A stretch of 64,000 nt of DNA from Achromobacter spanius (GTDB lineage: Bacteria; Pseudomonadota; Gammaproteobacteria; Burkholderiales; Burkholderiaceae_B), in the NCBI RefSeq assembly GCF_002812705.1, contig NZ_CP025030.1:1550001-1614000 (forward strand), given 5' to 3'. This document shows, piece by piece, positions 8,921 through 16,887 of this stretch; the stretch's first letter is position 1; each line of letters begins with the position of its first letter. The position numbers and the translations under genes are program-made. The notes beneath the pieces are model-generated. The model did no database searches. It was not told where the DNA came from and saw only the letters and a list, made by a program, of their open reading frames with translations.

Positions 8921-9735
8921 CTACCAGGCCGTCCAGCCACCGTCGACGACTAGGTTCTGTCCGTTGACGTAACTGGAGGCGTCGGCGGCCAGGTACATGA
9001 CGGCACCGATCATTTCGTTAGCCTGTGCCATACGGCCCATCGGGACACGGGCGGAATAGCGCGTGTCGAATTCCTCGTTCTGGCCCGACGACACGCCGCC
9101 GGGAGTGATGCAGTTCACACGTACGCCCTTTGGTCCCCAGTATGTCGCCAGGTATTTCGTCATCGAGACGATGGCGCCCTTGGTGGCCGAGTAGATCATC
9201 GGGGTATTGATGGCGCCGCCCAGGTCGGCATACCAAGAACCTTCGTAGATGCGCTGGTCGGGGCCGACGAGCCCATAGATGGAAGAGACATTGATAATGC
9301 TGCCCGAACCCCGTGCGGCCATCGACGGTCCCAGTTCGCGAACTGTCAGGAACAGTGCATTGACGTTCACCGCCATTACCGCGTTCCAGGTCTCCAGCGA
9401 ATAGGACTCCAGAGGTGCGAAGAAGCCTTCGGCCTTGGCCGCCGCATTATTCATCAGCACGTCGACATGGCCAAAAGTATCCAGGATACGCTTGGCCCAA
9501 TCCTTGATCGAGGCTTCTGAGCTCAGGTCCACGGCCATGCCGACGACCCGCGAGCCAGTTTCGGCGGCAAGCGTCGTTGCCAGCTTGTCGCAGTCTTCCT
9601 GGCTGCGGTCGGCGATGATGACCGTAGCACCCAGTTCGGCCATGGCGCGGCAATAGCCACGGCCGAGAAGCCGACGCCGCCGGTAATCACGGCGATCTTG
9701 TCGTTCAATTTGAACAGTTCAGTGGCGGTAGTCAT
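8921..9735 (-). pseudogene. short-chain dehydrogenase/reductase with an apparent -1 frameshift
   Basis: Two overlapping frames together encode a normal SDR of about 271 residues. The first frame starts at ATG 9735 and reads KLNDKIAVITGGVGF. One extra C is then needed near 9667 to continue as LGRGYCRAMAELGATVIIADR in the second frame, restoring the TGxxGxxG cofactor motif. The rest of the fold is intact: NNAAA, the Ser of INVSS, and YSATKGAIV with the catalytic Tyr and Lys. Without the repair, the longest product from ATG 9643 lacks the whole NAD(P)-binding turn. Either a sequencing/assembly slip or a real inactivation would explain it. The neighbouring genes suggest it reduces or oxidises a sugar intermediate, as PtmA does in Campylobacter legionaminic loci. 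Confidence 0.75.
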
Positions 9736-9875
9736 GTCGAAAGTTCGATCTGGCAAAGGAAAAGACGGCAGGGTCCGAGCTGGGCCACTGCCGGGGTGTC
9801 AATACGGATGCGTCGGACGACGGCCCGGGCGCCTTGTGGGCGCGGATTCGCGGTCTTGGGCCGGCGGTTCGTGTT

Positions 9876-9900
9876 CGCCAACCCCTATTTGGAGTTGGCG
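9876..9900. other. 10-bp stem-loop between aminotransferase and SDR genes
   Basis: In the 199-bp gap between the aminotransferase and SDR genes the minus strand forms a 10-bp stem with one G-U pair and a 5-base loop (CGCCAACUCC / GGGGUUGGCG). No U-tract follows, so it is not a standard intrinsic terminator. It could protect mRNA ends or attenuate. No gene is seen in this gap. Confidence 0.4.
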
Positions 9901-9934
9901 GGCACGTAGGGATGCCGTTCGATGGCTTGCGGTA

Positions 9935-11245
9935 CTAGTTGTACTTGCGGAAGACCGGCTTGACTACGGGGCCGGTCAGCAGGCCTTCGACGCTGCCTTT
10001 GTCGATGGCGTTGGCGACGACCTTCAATGCTGCATCCATCGCTTCCAGCGTGCGGTCCACTTCTGCCTGGCGATGCGAGGCCGAGATGGCGATGTAAGGG
10101 ATCAGCACACCCTGACGGATGGTCTCCTGCAGGAACAGCGTACGCAGGGCCATGTCCACCTTACCTGACGCATCGTAGAACGCGTACCAGGGGCTGATTT
10201 CCACTCCGGCCATCTTGGCGCGTTCGCCAATGCCATATTGCTGGGCCGAACGGTTGAAGCCAGCAGTCAGCTGTTTGCCGACATTCCAGTTCTCTTCGAT
10301 GATCGACGTGTCACGCAGCAGCTTGATGGTGGTCAATGATGCGGCCAGCGAATGCGTTTCCGCACCGTTGGTGGTCGACAACAGGAATACGCGGGGATGT
10401 GGGTGATCCAGGCCGCCGCGTTCCATGATGTCGCGCCGTCCCACCAAGGCCGACAGCGAGAAGCCGTTGGCCATGGCCTTGCCGAAGGTGGCAAGGTCGG
10501 GCGTCACGCCATAGAAATGCTGGGCGCCACGCACATTCCAGCGGAAGCCGCTGATGATTTCGTCGAACACCAGCACTGCGCCATGCTGGGTAGCCAGCTC
10601 GCGCACGCGCTCCAAGAAACCCGGCACCGGCGCGGACGTGGCTGCTGCCTCCAGAATGATGCACGCGACCTTGCCATTGTTCTCTTCAAGCAAGCGCTCC
10701 AAAGCCTTGGCGTCATTGAACGGGAAATGGCGCGTCAGATCCTTCGAACTCTGGGGGATGCCGGCGTCCATGGCGGTATCGCCGATGAACCAGTCATCCA
10801 CGCTGAAGAACGGGTGGTCGAGGCAGCGAATGATCATGTCGCGGCCGGTGAAGGCGCGCGCCAGGCGGACTGCGGCGGTGGTGACGTCGGAGCCGTTCTT
10901 GGCGAACTTGACCATCTCGGCGCAAGGAACCAAATCCACCAGCAGCTGGGCGAGTTCGGCTTCAAGCGGCGCGGGCCGCGTAAAATTGACTCCGTTCTCG
11001 AGTTGCTTGCGCACACTGTCGAGCACCGGCTCGTAAGCGTGGCCCAGGCAGACCGAGCGTAGGCCCATGCCCCAGTCGAGGAACTGGTTGCCATCCAGGT
11101 CCCACGCTTGAGATCCCTTGCCGCGCGTGATGAAGCCGGGCGACAGTTCAGGGAACTGGTCGTCGCCCTTGCTGTAGGTATGACCGCCGCCGGGAATCAG
11201 CTGGTTCGCGATCTTCCCATAAGCTTTGCTCTTTTCGAATTGCAT
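9935..11245 (-). CDS. class III (glutamate-1-semialdehyde type) aminotransferase
   Basis: A 436-residue PLP enzyme of the GSA aminomutase/omega-aminotransferase fold. The cofactor aspartate lies in AVLVFDEIISGFR and the Schiff-base lysine in ATFGKAMANGF; the start MQFEKSKAY...LIPGGGHTYSKGD is typical of GSA aminotransferases. The location, between an SDR and a Gfo/Idh oxidoreductase in a polysaccharide operon, means the substrate is probably a keto- or aldehyde-sugar rather than glutamate semialdehyde. The frame extends upstream to 11380, but that stretch lies inside the next gene, so the ATG at 11245, 20 bp after that gene's stop, is preferred. The substrate is unknown. Confidence 0.85.
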   Translation of the reverse strand: MQFEKSKAYGKIANQLIPGGGHTYSKGDDQFPELSPGFITRGKGSQAWDLDGNQFLDWGMGLRSVCLGHAYEPVLDSVRKQLENGVNFTRPAPLEAELAQLLVDLVPCAEMVKFAKNGSDVTTAAVRLARAFTGRDMIIRCLDHPFFSVDDWFIGDTAMDAGIPQSSKDLTRHFPFNDAKALERLLEENNGKVACIILEAAATSAPVPGFLERVRELATQHGAVLVFDEIISGFRWNVRGAQHFYGVTPDLATFGKAMANGFSLSALVGRRDIMERGGLDHPHPRVFLLSTTNGAETHSLAASLTTIKLLRDTSIIEENWNVGKQLTAGFNRSAQQYGIGERAKMAGVEISPWYAFYDASGKVDMALRTLFLQETIRQGVLIPYIAISASHRQAEVDRTLEAMDAALKVVANAIDKGSVEGLLTGPVVKPVFRKYN

Positions 11246-11265
11246 GGCGTTTTCCTCGCTGGAGC

Positions 11266-12270
11266 CTAGGCGGCGACTCGCCGGCCTGTCTTTGCCGATT
11301 CCTCGGCGCGATACAGCAAATCCAGAATCTTGATGTCGTCCCGGAGGGTGTACGTCGGTGCTGTCTTGGACTGGATACAAGACAGATAGGTACGGATTTC
11401 CTCAATGTACGGTTCTTCGGGATTGATGTACTTCGATTCCACGGTGCCCAGTCCCACCGATTCTTCCGTCCATTGGCCAGTGGCGGCGCTGTAGACGCGG
11501 ATGCGCTTAGCGCTGTCGTCCCACTCCAGCGTGCCTTCTGAGCCAGTGATGCGCAGGTGGCGTACCGCCGAGCGGCTGAGCACATCGACGATCAACTGGC
11601 CCAGCGCGCCGGACTCATGCCGAGTCTGCAGCATGTAGATGTCGTCAATGGCGGCTGGCATGTCCGAACGCTTGGCGTGGCGCCCGTCGATGTCGGTCAC
11701 GGCGCCGAACAGGGGTTCCAGCCAGACCATCTCGAACGGGACGATTTCGCGGCAACCGCCAGTTTCCGGGTTCGAGACGTAGAAGTCGGTGATTGGCTCC
11801 CAAGGGTGCCAATCAGGCAGATACTGGCCGCTCTGGTACTGCCAGGCGAGCACCTTGCCGATGGCGTCGGACTGTACCAACTCACGTACGCGACGCGGGC
11901 CGGCGAAAAAGCGCATGGTGCACGATGGAAATGCGACCAGCTTCTTGCTGTCGACTTCCTGCGCCAGCTCTTCCAGGCCCTCGGCCAGCACGCTGGCTTC
12001 GATGAACATGTGCTTGCCCTGCGCGGCAGCCTTCTGCGCATAGGGCAGATGGTGGTCAGGCGGCGTCGAGATCACGAAGGCATTGGCGGCGTCGACGTCT
12101 TCATCCCGCAGCGTCGTGTGGGCCGTGATGCCGTATTTGGTGCGCGCCTCTTCAGCGCGATCCTCGCGCTTGTCTACGCCAACGATGTCGCTGGGCGAAA
12201 TGCCATTGGCGAGCAAGTTGCGCACCCGGCGCTTGCCCATGGATCCAAGACCTACAACTAGAAGCTTCAT
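11266..12270 (-). CDS. Gfo/Idh/MocA family NAD(P)-dependent oxidoreductase
   Basis: A 334-residue oxidoreductase. The N-terminal Rossmann motif is VVGLGSMGKRRVRNL, and the DAANAFVISTPPDHH / KHMFIEASVLAEGLEEL segment is the usual sugar-binding region with E instead of the common EKP. The C-terminal beta-sheet domain follows to residue 334. Such enzymes oxidise or reduce sugar hydroxyls. A protein of this position and size also occurs among Campylobacter ptm genes, but I am not certain of that match. The gene sits 15 bp after the cytidylyltransferase gene and 20 bp before the aminotransferase gene, so it probably acts in the same pathway. Confidence 0.85.
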   Translation of the reverse strand: MKLLVVGLGSMGKRRVRNLLANGISPSDIVGVDKREDRAEEARTKYGITAHTTLRDEDVDAANAFVISTPPDHHLPYAQKAAAQGKHMFIEASVLAEGLEELAQEVDSKKLVAFPSCTMRFFAGPRRVRELVQSDAIGKVLAWQYQSGQYLPDWHPWEPITDFYVSNPETGGCREIVPFEMVWLEPLFGAVTDIDGRHAKRSDMPAAIDDIYMLQTRHESGALGQLIVDVLSRSAVRHLRITGSEGTLEWDDSAKRIRVYSAATGQWTEESVGLGTVESKYINPEEPYIEEIRTYLSCIQSKTAPTYTLRDDIKILDLLYRAEESAKTGRRVAA

Positions 12271-12285
12271 TGATCTATCTCGCGA

Positions 12286-13041
12286 TTACTTGAACTTTAC
12301 GGGAGCTGCCTTTTGCAGGTGGTTCTCGTACTTCACTTGGGCACTGGCGTTGAGAGTGGCGAGGTCGGGCCTGCGGTTGACCAGTAGGTCCATCAACTCG
12401 AAGCTGGAGAAGTCCGTGCGGTTGTCGAAGGCTTTGACGACTTCGCACACCAGCGCATAGTCTTCCTCGTAGTCGAGCGTCAGTCGGATGCCGGGATGAT
12501 TCAGCGCGGCGTCCTTGACGGCTATTTCCTTGGCGCGGAACTTGCCCGAGCCGATGAAATAGCCGCCCCAGACTTCCGTGTCCAGTTCATCTTTGAGTTC
12601 CAGCACGCGTGCCAGCGCGGTGGTGGTCAGGCCAGTCGAAGCGGCGCCTAGCGGCAGGCCGGACAGGTAGACGCAGTCTGCGTCGCCCTGACGCAGCGCT
12701 TCGGCGACCATCGTGATGGCCTCGGGGAAGCAGAAAGGATCGTCACCATCCACCACCACCACCGCGTCCAGACCGTATTGCTTGGCGGTCTGGTAGTAGC
12801 GGTCGAGCTTGTCTTCTTCGCTGCCACGGAAGGCCGCAAAGCCTTCCTTCTTGGCCAAGTCCGCCAGCACGGCATCGTCTTTGTGTGTCGACGTTGACAG
12901 GATGACGGCGTCAATTCCCTTGGCCATCGCCAACCGCTCCAGCAGGCGCGCCGTCAGCGGCTTGCCAGCCACGTCCAGCAAGACCTTCTTGGGCAGGCGG
13001 GTAGCCTTTTCCCGTACGGAAAGTAGGCAGCCGATCTTCAC
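12286..13041 (-). CDS. SpsF-type cytidylyltransferase (CMP-sugar synthetase family)
   Basis: A 251-residue nucleotidyltransferase related to KdsB/NeuA/SpsF. The N-terminal loop reads CLLSVREKATRLPKKVLLDVAGKPL, which fits the SpsF pattern (R-x-x-S-x-R-L-P-x-K-V-L) rather than the RGGSK loop of true CMP-sialate or CMP-legionaminate synthetases. The metal-binding aspartates lie in VVVVDGDDPF. It overlaps the upstream divergent NeuB-like gene by four bases (ATGA), so it probably activates that enzyme's product. It is also the only cytidylyltransferase in the locus and might serve the legionaminic-type product as well. Confidence 0.8.
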   Translation of the reverse strand: MKIGCLLSVREKATRLPKKVLLDVAGKPLTARLLERLAMAKGIDAVILSTSTHKDDAVLADLAKKEGFAAFRGSEEDKLDRYYQTAKQYGLDAVVVVDGDDPFCFPEAITMVAEALRQGDADCVYLSGLPLGAASTGLTTTALARVLELKDELDTEVWGGYFIGSGKFRAKEIAVKDAALNHPGIRLTLDYEEDYALVCEVVKAFDNRTDFSSFELMDLLVNRRPDLATLNASAQVKYENHLQKAAPVKFK

Positions 13042-14075
13042 ACCAAATCCTCCAGCGCGATGCCGTCATTCTCGACCAGGCTAGACTTGGTAGTGCGGCC
13101 GATGACGGCATTTAATTGGGCCGGGCTCATGCCGACGTCGCCGCGCTTGAAGGTGATGTCGGCGCGGGTCAGCACCGTGCCCGAGGCGATCGGACGCGCT
13201 GCTACCATGCGCTTGCGCGATACCGAGCGGTAGCGCTCGGCGGCAGGCGACAGGGCCGTCCAGTTTTCCTGGCCCAGGGCGATTTCACCGGCGCGCACGT
13301 AGGCGACGAATTCCTTGAAATCACTCGGGTTCAGGGCAGCCTCGAAATCCTCGCCCTTTTCCGCACGATCCCAGGTGATGTGCTTTTCCAGGCAGCTTGC
13401 GCCCAGCGCCAACGCCAGCATGGGGATGGCCTTGGCGATGGGGTCTGCGCCGTCGATGTGGTCGGCCAGACCGACCTTCACGCCGAACAGCTTGCCCATC
13501 GTCTGCATTTGCTGGACGTTGGTGTCCTCGAGCTTGGTCGGATAGTTCTGGAAGCCGTGCAGCACTGTCACTTCGCCGCCGCCATTGGCCTTGAAGATGT
13601 TGAGCGCGTTTTCGACTTCGCCAATGGTGGCGCCACCGGCGCGGAACAGCGTAGGGCGACCGGTCTTGGCCAGCGCGTGGATGAACTCCTCTTCCACAAA
13701 GGCGGCGGCCGTCAGCACGTAATACTCGGGCTGCAGTTGAGCTTCACAGAATGCCAGGCTGGCCTGGTCATTCGCCATGACGCACAGCGCGATGCCCGCG
13801 GCGCGCGCTTCCTTGGCGAAGCGGACCCAATCGTCGTTCGACGGATTGATGTCCTGCAGGTACTTGTAGACCTGCATGTGTTCCTTGCCAGCCGACACAC
13901 GGCCCTCGCCGCTGCCATAGTGCGGAACCATGTACGTGGGCAGGTCGGTGATGTGGATGCCGATAGCGTCCGCGCCCGCGTCCTTGGCGGCCTTCATGAT
14001 GCCGATGGCCTTATCGATCGAGCCGTCGTGAGCCCAGGCCATTTCCGCAACGATGAGAGTGTGTTGGTTTGCCAT
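13038..14075 (-). CDS. divergent NeuB-family 3-deoxy-2-ulosonate synthase
   Basis: A 345-residue PEP-condensing enzyme: a TIM barrel to about residue 270, then a SAF (antifreeze-like) domain ending ARPIASGTVLTRADITFKRG. EKHITWDRA and GLADHIDG are recognisable versions of the EKHFT and SDHT motifs. Other usual NeuB elements are changed: AEMAWAHDGS replaces AEAGxNHNG, IGIHITDLP replaces VKFQ and RAGG replaces STGM. It therefore probably uses a substrate other than ManNAc or the legionaminic precursor. A canonical NeuB/LegI gene lies 1.7 kb upstream in the same operon, so this is a paralogue with a different job. Confidence 0.8.
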   Translation of the reverse strand: MANQHTLIVAEMAWAHDGSIDKAIGIMKAAKDAGADAIGIHITDLPTYMVPHYGSGEGRVSAGKEHMQVYKYLQDINPSNDDWVRFAKEARAAGIALCVMANDQASLAFCEAQLQPEYYVLTAAAFVEEEFIHALAKTGRPTLFRAGGATIGEVENALNIFKANGGGEVTVLHGFQNYPTKLEDTNVQQMQTMGKLFGVKVGLADHIDGADPIAKAIPMLALALGASCLEKHITWDRAEKGEDFEAALNPSDFKEFVAYVRAGEIALGQENWTALSPAAERYRSVSRKRMVAARPIASGTVLTRADITFKRGDVGMSPAQLNAVIGRTTKSSLVENDGIALEDLV

Positions 14076-14135
14076 GATTCAATATCCAGGGGGAAAAGTG
14101 CTTCCGATGTCTAGTCGGGAAAATAAAGCTCGGTG

Positions 14136-15185
14136 TTACTGAAAAACCCGGCTGATATCCGAGTTCGCCTTTTGGTAGTCAGGCAGCCGCCCGATATCAA
14201 GCCAATAACCATGGACTTGATATACGCGCGACCGCATCTTGTGGTCGATCATTTGTTCGAACAGCGTGGGCATGTCGAAGAACTGGTCTTTCGGCACCAA
14301 TTCGAGTGCGGCCGGCGACAGGACGTAGATGCCAGCGCTGATCAGCGACTTGTGGGCCGGCTTTTCCTCGATATGCGAAATATCACCACCCTGCTCGTGC
14401 ACTACGCCATAGGGAATCTGGAATTCATATTCGCTGACGCCCATGGTCGCTACCGCTTCGGTGTCCACATGCATATCGAGCATGTGCGAATAATCGATAT
14501 CGGCCAACAGGTCACCGTTGGCCACGATCAGCGGTTCGGTGGGCATCTCGGGGATCAGGCTGAGCGCGCCGGCGGTACCCAGGCGCTTGTTCTCGCGCAG
14601 GTAGCGAATCTGCGCACCGAACTTCTCGCCATCGCCGAAGTGGTCTTCAATGACTTCGGCCATGTAATTTACCGCGAAATAGAAGTTCTTGAAGCCCTGG
14701 TCCAGAAAGTTGCGGACGATGGTTTCCAGTAACGGCTTATCGCCCACCTTCAGCATCGGCTTGGGGGTGGATTTGGTCAGTTCGCCCAATCGCGTTCCCA
14801 GGCCGCCGGCCATCAATACCACCCAGTTCTCGCGGCAGGCAGGCAGCAGATAGTCGTCCAGCACCTCCAGGCCGACAACACGTTGGGCGTTGTCGACGAT
14901 GGGCATCTGGTGCAGCTTCAGTCGGCGCATGAGCGCCACGCTGACGTCCCGGCTGTCAGCTGCGCTGACAGCGTGGGGTGTGCGGTTCATGCACTTGTCG
15001 ACCGTGTCGGGCAGGGACAGACCCTTGAGAAAACCGCGGCGGATGTCGCCGTCCGAAAGGGTGCCCAGCAACTTGCCGTCGTCGTCCACGACAATGGCAA
15101 GTTGGGCGCCAGCCGCGTCGATCTTTAACATTGCTTCGCGGATCGGGGTGCTGGGTTGCACCAGCAGGGTCTTCCAGTTTTTCAT
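14136..15185 (-). CDS. CBS-pair sugar-1-phosphate nucleotidyltransferase (PtmE-like)
   Basis: A 349-residue two-domain protein. Residues 1-120 hold a CBS pair (LSDGDIRRGFLKG and a second repeat ending MPIVDNAQRVVGLEV). Residues 120-349 form an NTP-transferase domain with VVLMAGGLGTRL and LTKSTPKPML. This architecture is that of Campylobacter PtmE, the GlcN-1-P guanylyltransferase that feeds GDP-sugars into legionaminic acid synthesis. The same role is inferred here, with the CBS pair probably sensing nucleotides. The start at 15185 overlaps the acetyltransferase stop (ATGA). A 60-bp gap separates it from the divergent synthase gene. Confidence 0.85.
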   Translation of the reverse strand: MKNWKTLLVQPSTPIREAMLKIDAAGAQLAIVVDDDGKLLGTLSDGDIRRGFLKGLSLPDTVDKCMNRTPHAVSAADSRDVSVALMRRLKLHQMPIVDNAQRVVGLEVLDDYLLPACRENWVVLMAGGLGTRLGELTKSTPKPMLKVGDKPLLETIVRNFLDQGFKNFYFAVNYMAEVIEDHFGDGEKFGAQIRYLRENKRLGTAGALSLIPEMPTEPLIVANGDLLADIDYSHMLDMHVDTEAVATMGVSEYEFQIPYGVVHEQGGDISHIEEKPAHKSLISAGIYVLSPAALELVPKDQFFDMPTLFEQMIDHKMRSRVYQVHGYWLDIGRLPDYQKANSDISRVFQ

Positions 15186-15826
15186 GTCTTTTCCATTGGT
15201 CTTGCGGGCACGCCAGCTAGCCGGGACCGCGTAGCGGCATCGCGCACAACCACGGCGCCCGCGGCGACCAGGCAATGATCGCCCAGGGACACACCTTGAA
15301 TGATGGTGGCACCAGCGCCGATATGGCAGTTTTCGCCGACTGTAACGCCGCCCGAGAGAGTCGCGCCGGTCGCCAGGTGGCTATGTACGCCGATCGTGCA
15401 GTCATGCTCGACAATCGTGCCCGTATTGATAATCGTATTGGCGGCGACGGTCGCGCCCACCTGGACCACCGCGCGTGCCATGACCTGGCAGCCTTCACCG
15501 ATCGAGGCGTGTTCGGAGACGGTGGCGCTGGGGTGCACGATAGTGGCGAAGCGATAGCCTTGCGCCTTGAATTTCAGGAATACGTCGCGCCGCAGCGTCG
15601 AGACGCGGGTCGTGCCCAGGCCGTTTGCCAGCAGCACGGATTGCGGTTCATGCCTTTTCAGCACGTCATCATTGCCTAGAACCGGAGCTCCGCAGCGCGT
15701 CGTGCCCCAGGCGGCAGGATCGTTATCGGTGAAGCCGAGCACCGGTCGTCCCGCAGCCTGCAGCGCGTCCGCGACCACGCGGCCGTGTCCACCTGCGCCA
15801 ACAATGATGATGGGCAACTCACGCAT
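15182..15826 (-). CDS. NeuD/PglD-family sugar acetyltransferase
   Basis: A 214-residue acyl-CoA transferase. The N-terminus is a small nucleotide-sugar-binding fold (IIIVGAGGHGRVVADAL), followed by a left-handed beta-helix of hexapeptide repeats from about residue 85 (HPSATVSEHASIGEGCQVM ... VEHDCTIGVHSHLATGA), with the catalytic His in VEHDC. It could acetylate the 4-amino sugar made by the LegB/LegC pair, replacing the GNAT-type LegH of Campylobacter, or O-acetylate the finished sugar. The ATG at 15826 overlaps the synthase stop by eight bases. A longer frame to 15982 lies inside the synthase gene and is rejected. Confidence 0.85.
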   Translation of the reverse strand: MRELPIIIVGAGGHGRVVADALQAAGRPVLGFTDNDPAAWGTTRCGAPVLGNDDVLKRHEPQSVLLANGLGTTRVSTLRRDVFLKFKAQGYRFATIVHPSATVSEHASIGEGCQVMARAVVQVGATVAANTIINTGTIVEHDCTIGVHSHLATGATLSGGVTVGENCHIGAGATIIQGVSLGDHCLVAAGAVVVRDAATRSRLAGVPARPMEKT

Positions 15827-16886
15827 CCAGGATTTCGTCCGCGGCATATTGGCGGTTAGCAGGAGTACCGGACAACTGCCAGTAGAGATACGGCGACACC
15901 CCGTTGCCGGGGCGCTTGCAGGCCAGCGCCAGCGGTTCTCCAACTGCCACGTCCCGGGCCAGTACCAAGCTCTTGCGTGCAACGATCTTATTGCGGGATT
16001 CGGAAGCCGTAGGACGCTTGATGCCGTCGCCCAGACAGACTTCGATATCCCGGATGGCCGAAACCATCGCGGTCAGCTCAGTCGGTTCTAGCGACGCCTT
16101 GTGGTCGGGGCCCGGTAACTCGCGATTGAGTGTGAAGTGTTTTTCTATGATGGTCGACCCACGCGCCACGGCGGCGATCGGGATGTGGATGCCGACGGTG
16201 TGGTCGGAATAGCCGGTCTCCAGGCCGAATGCAGCCGTGAGTGTTTCGACGGCGCGCAGATTCACTTCGGCAATGGGCGCGGGATATTCGGTGGTGCAAT
16301 GCAGGACCGCGACGCGTGCCTTCAGGGCGGCTTGGCCGGCGTCGGAGGCGTATGCCGCGTCGAAAGCCGCCGGTCCGGGCGGGGCATCGGCTGCCGCGAC
16401 GAAGCCGAACGCCAGCACGCCCAACGCGGCTTCGACCTCGGACAAGGCGCACATACCCGTCGAGAGGATGACGCGTTGCGAGGCGCGGGCGATTTCCAGA
16501 AGGAAGGGCGCGTTGGTGATATCGCCGGACGAAACCTTAATGGTGGTCAGGCCTAAGCGACCGGTCAGGAGATCAAGGGTGGTGCTGTCGAACGGCGTCG
16601 AGAGGAACTCGATGCCGCGGGTCTTGGCGTGGGCAATCAGTTTCAGGTGTGCGGCTTCGTCAAGTTCGAGCTTCTTAAGCATGTCGAACTGGCTTTCCGC
16701 GCTGGATGTGGTGCGTGTCTGATAGTGCGCCTTGGGAGCCACCTTCGAGGCCAGTTGCGCGGCGCGGAAGGTCTGGAACTTGACTGCGTCGGCGCCGGCC
16801 GACGCGGCGGCGTCGATTAGCTGTATTGCCATATCGAGCGAACCATTGTGGTTCACTCCCGCTTCGGCAATGATAAATGTCTTCAT
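15819..16886 (-). CDS. legI: N,N'-diacetyllegionaminate/sialate synthase (NeuB/LegI family)
   Basis: A 355-residue canonical NeuB enzyme condensing PEP with a 2,4-diacetamido hexose (LegI) or ManNAc. Motifs are FIIAEAGVNHNGS, VKFQTF, STGM, LHCTTEYPAP, GYSDHTVG and IIEKHFTLNRELPGPDHKAS, followed by a SAF domain from about residue 290. Adjacent LegG-, LegC- and LegB-like genes favour legionaminic acid over sialic acid. The start at 16886 lies one base after the upstream stop. The C-terminal residues overlap the acetyltransferase start. Confidence 0.88.
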   Translation of the reverse strand: MKTFIIAEAGVNHNGSLDMAIQLIDAAASAGADAVKFQTFRAAQLASKVAPKAHYQTRTTSSAESQFDMLKKLELDEAAHLKLIAHAKTRGIEFLSTPFDSTTLDLLTGRLGLTTIKVSSGDITNAPFLLEIARASQRVILSTGMCALSEVEAALGVLAFGFVAAADAPPGPAAFDAAYASDAGQAALKARVAVLHCTTEYPAPIAEVNLRAVETLTAAFGLETGYSDHTVGIHIPIAAVARGSTIIEKHFTLNRELPGPDHKASLEPTELTAMVSAIRDIEVCLGDGIKRPTASESRNKIVARKSLVLARDVAVGEPLALACKRPGNGVSPYLYWQLSGTPANRQYAADEILDA

Positions 16887-16887
16887 G

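Noticed and set aside
9523..9735. The N-terminal SDR frame as a separate small gene
   Set aside because: Its first 23 codons match an SDR N-terminus and the rest loses homology exactly where the other frame picks up, so it is part of one frameshifted gene.
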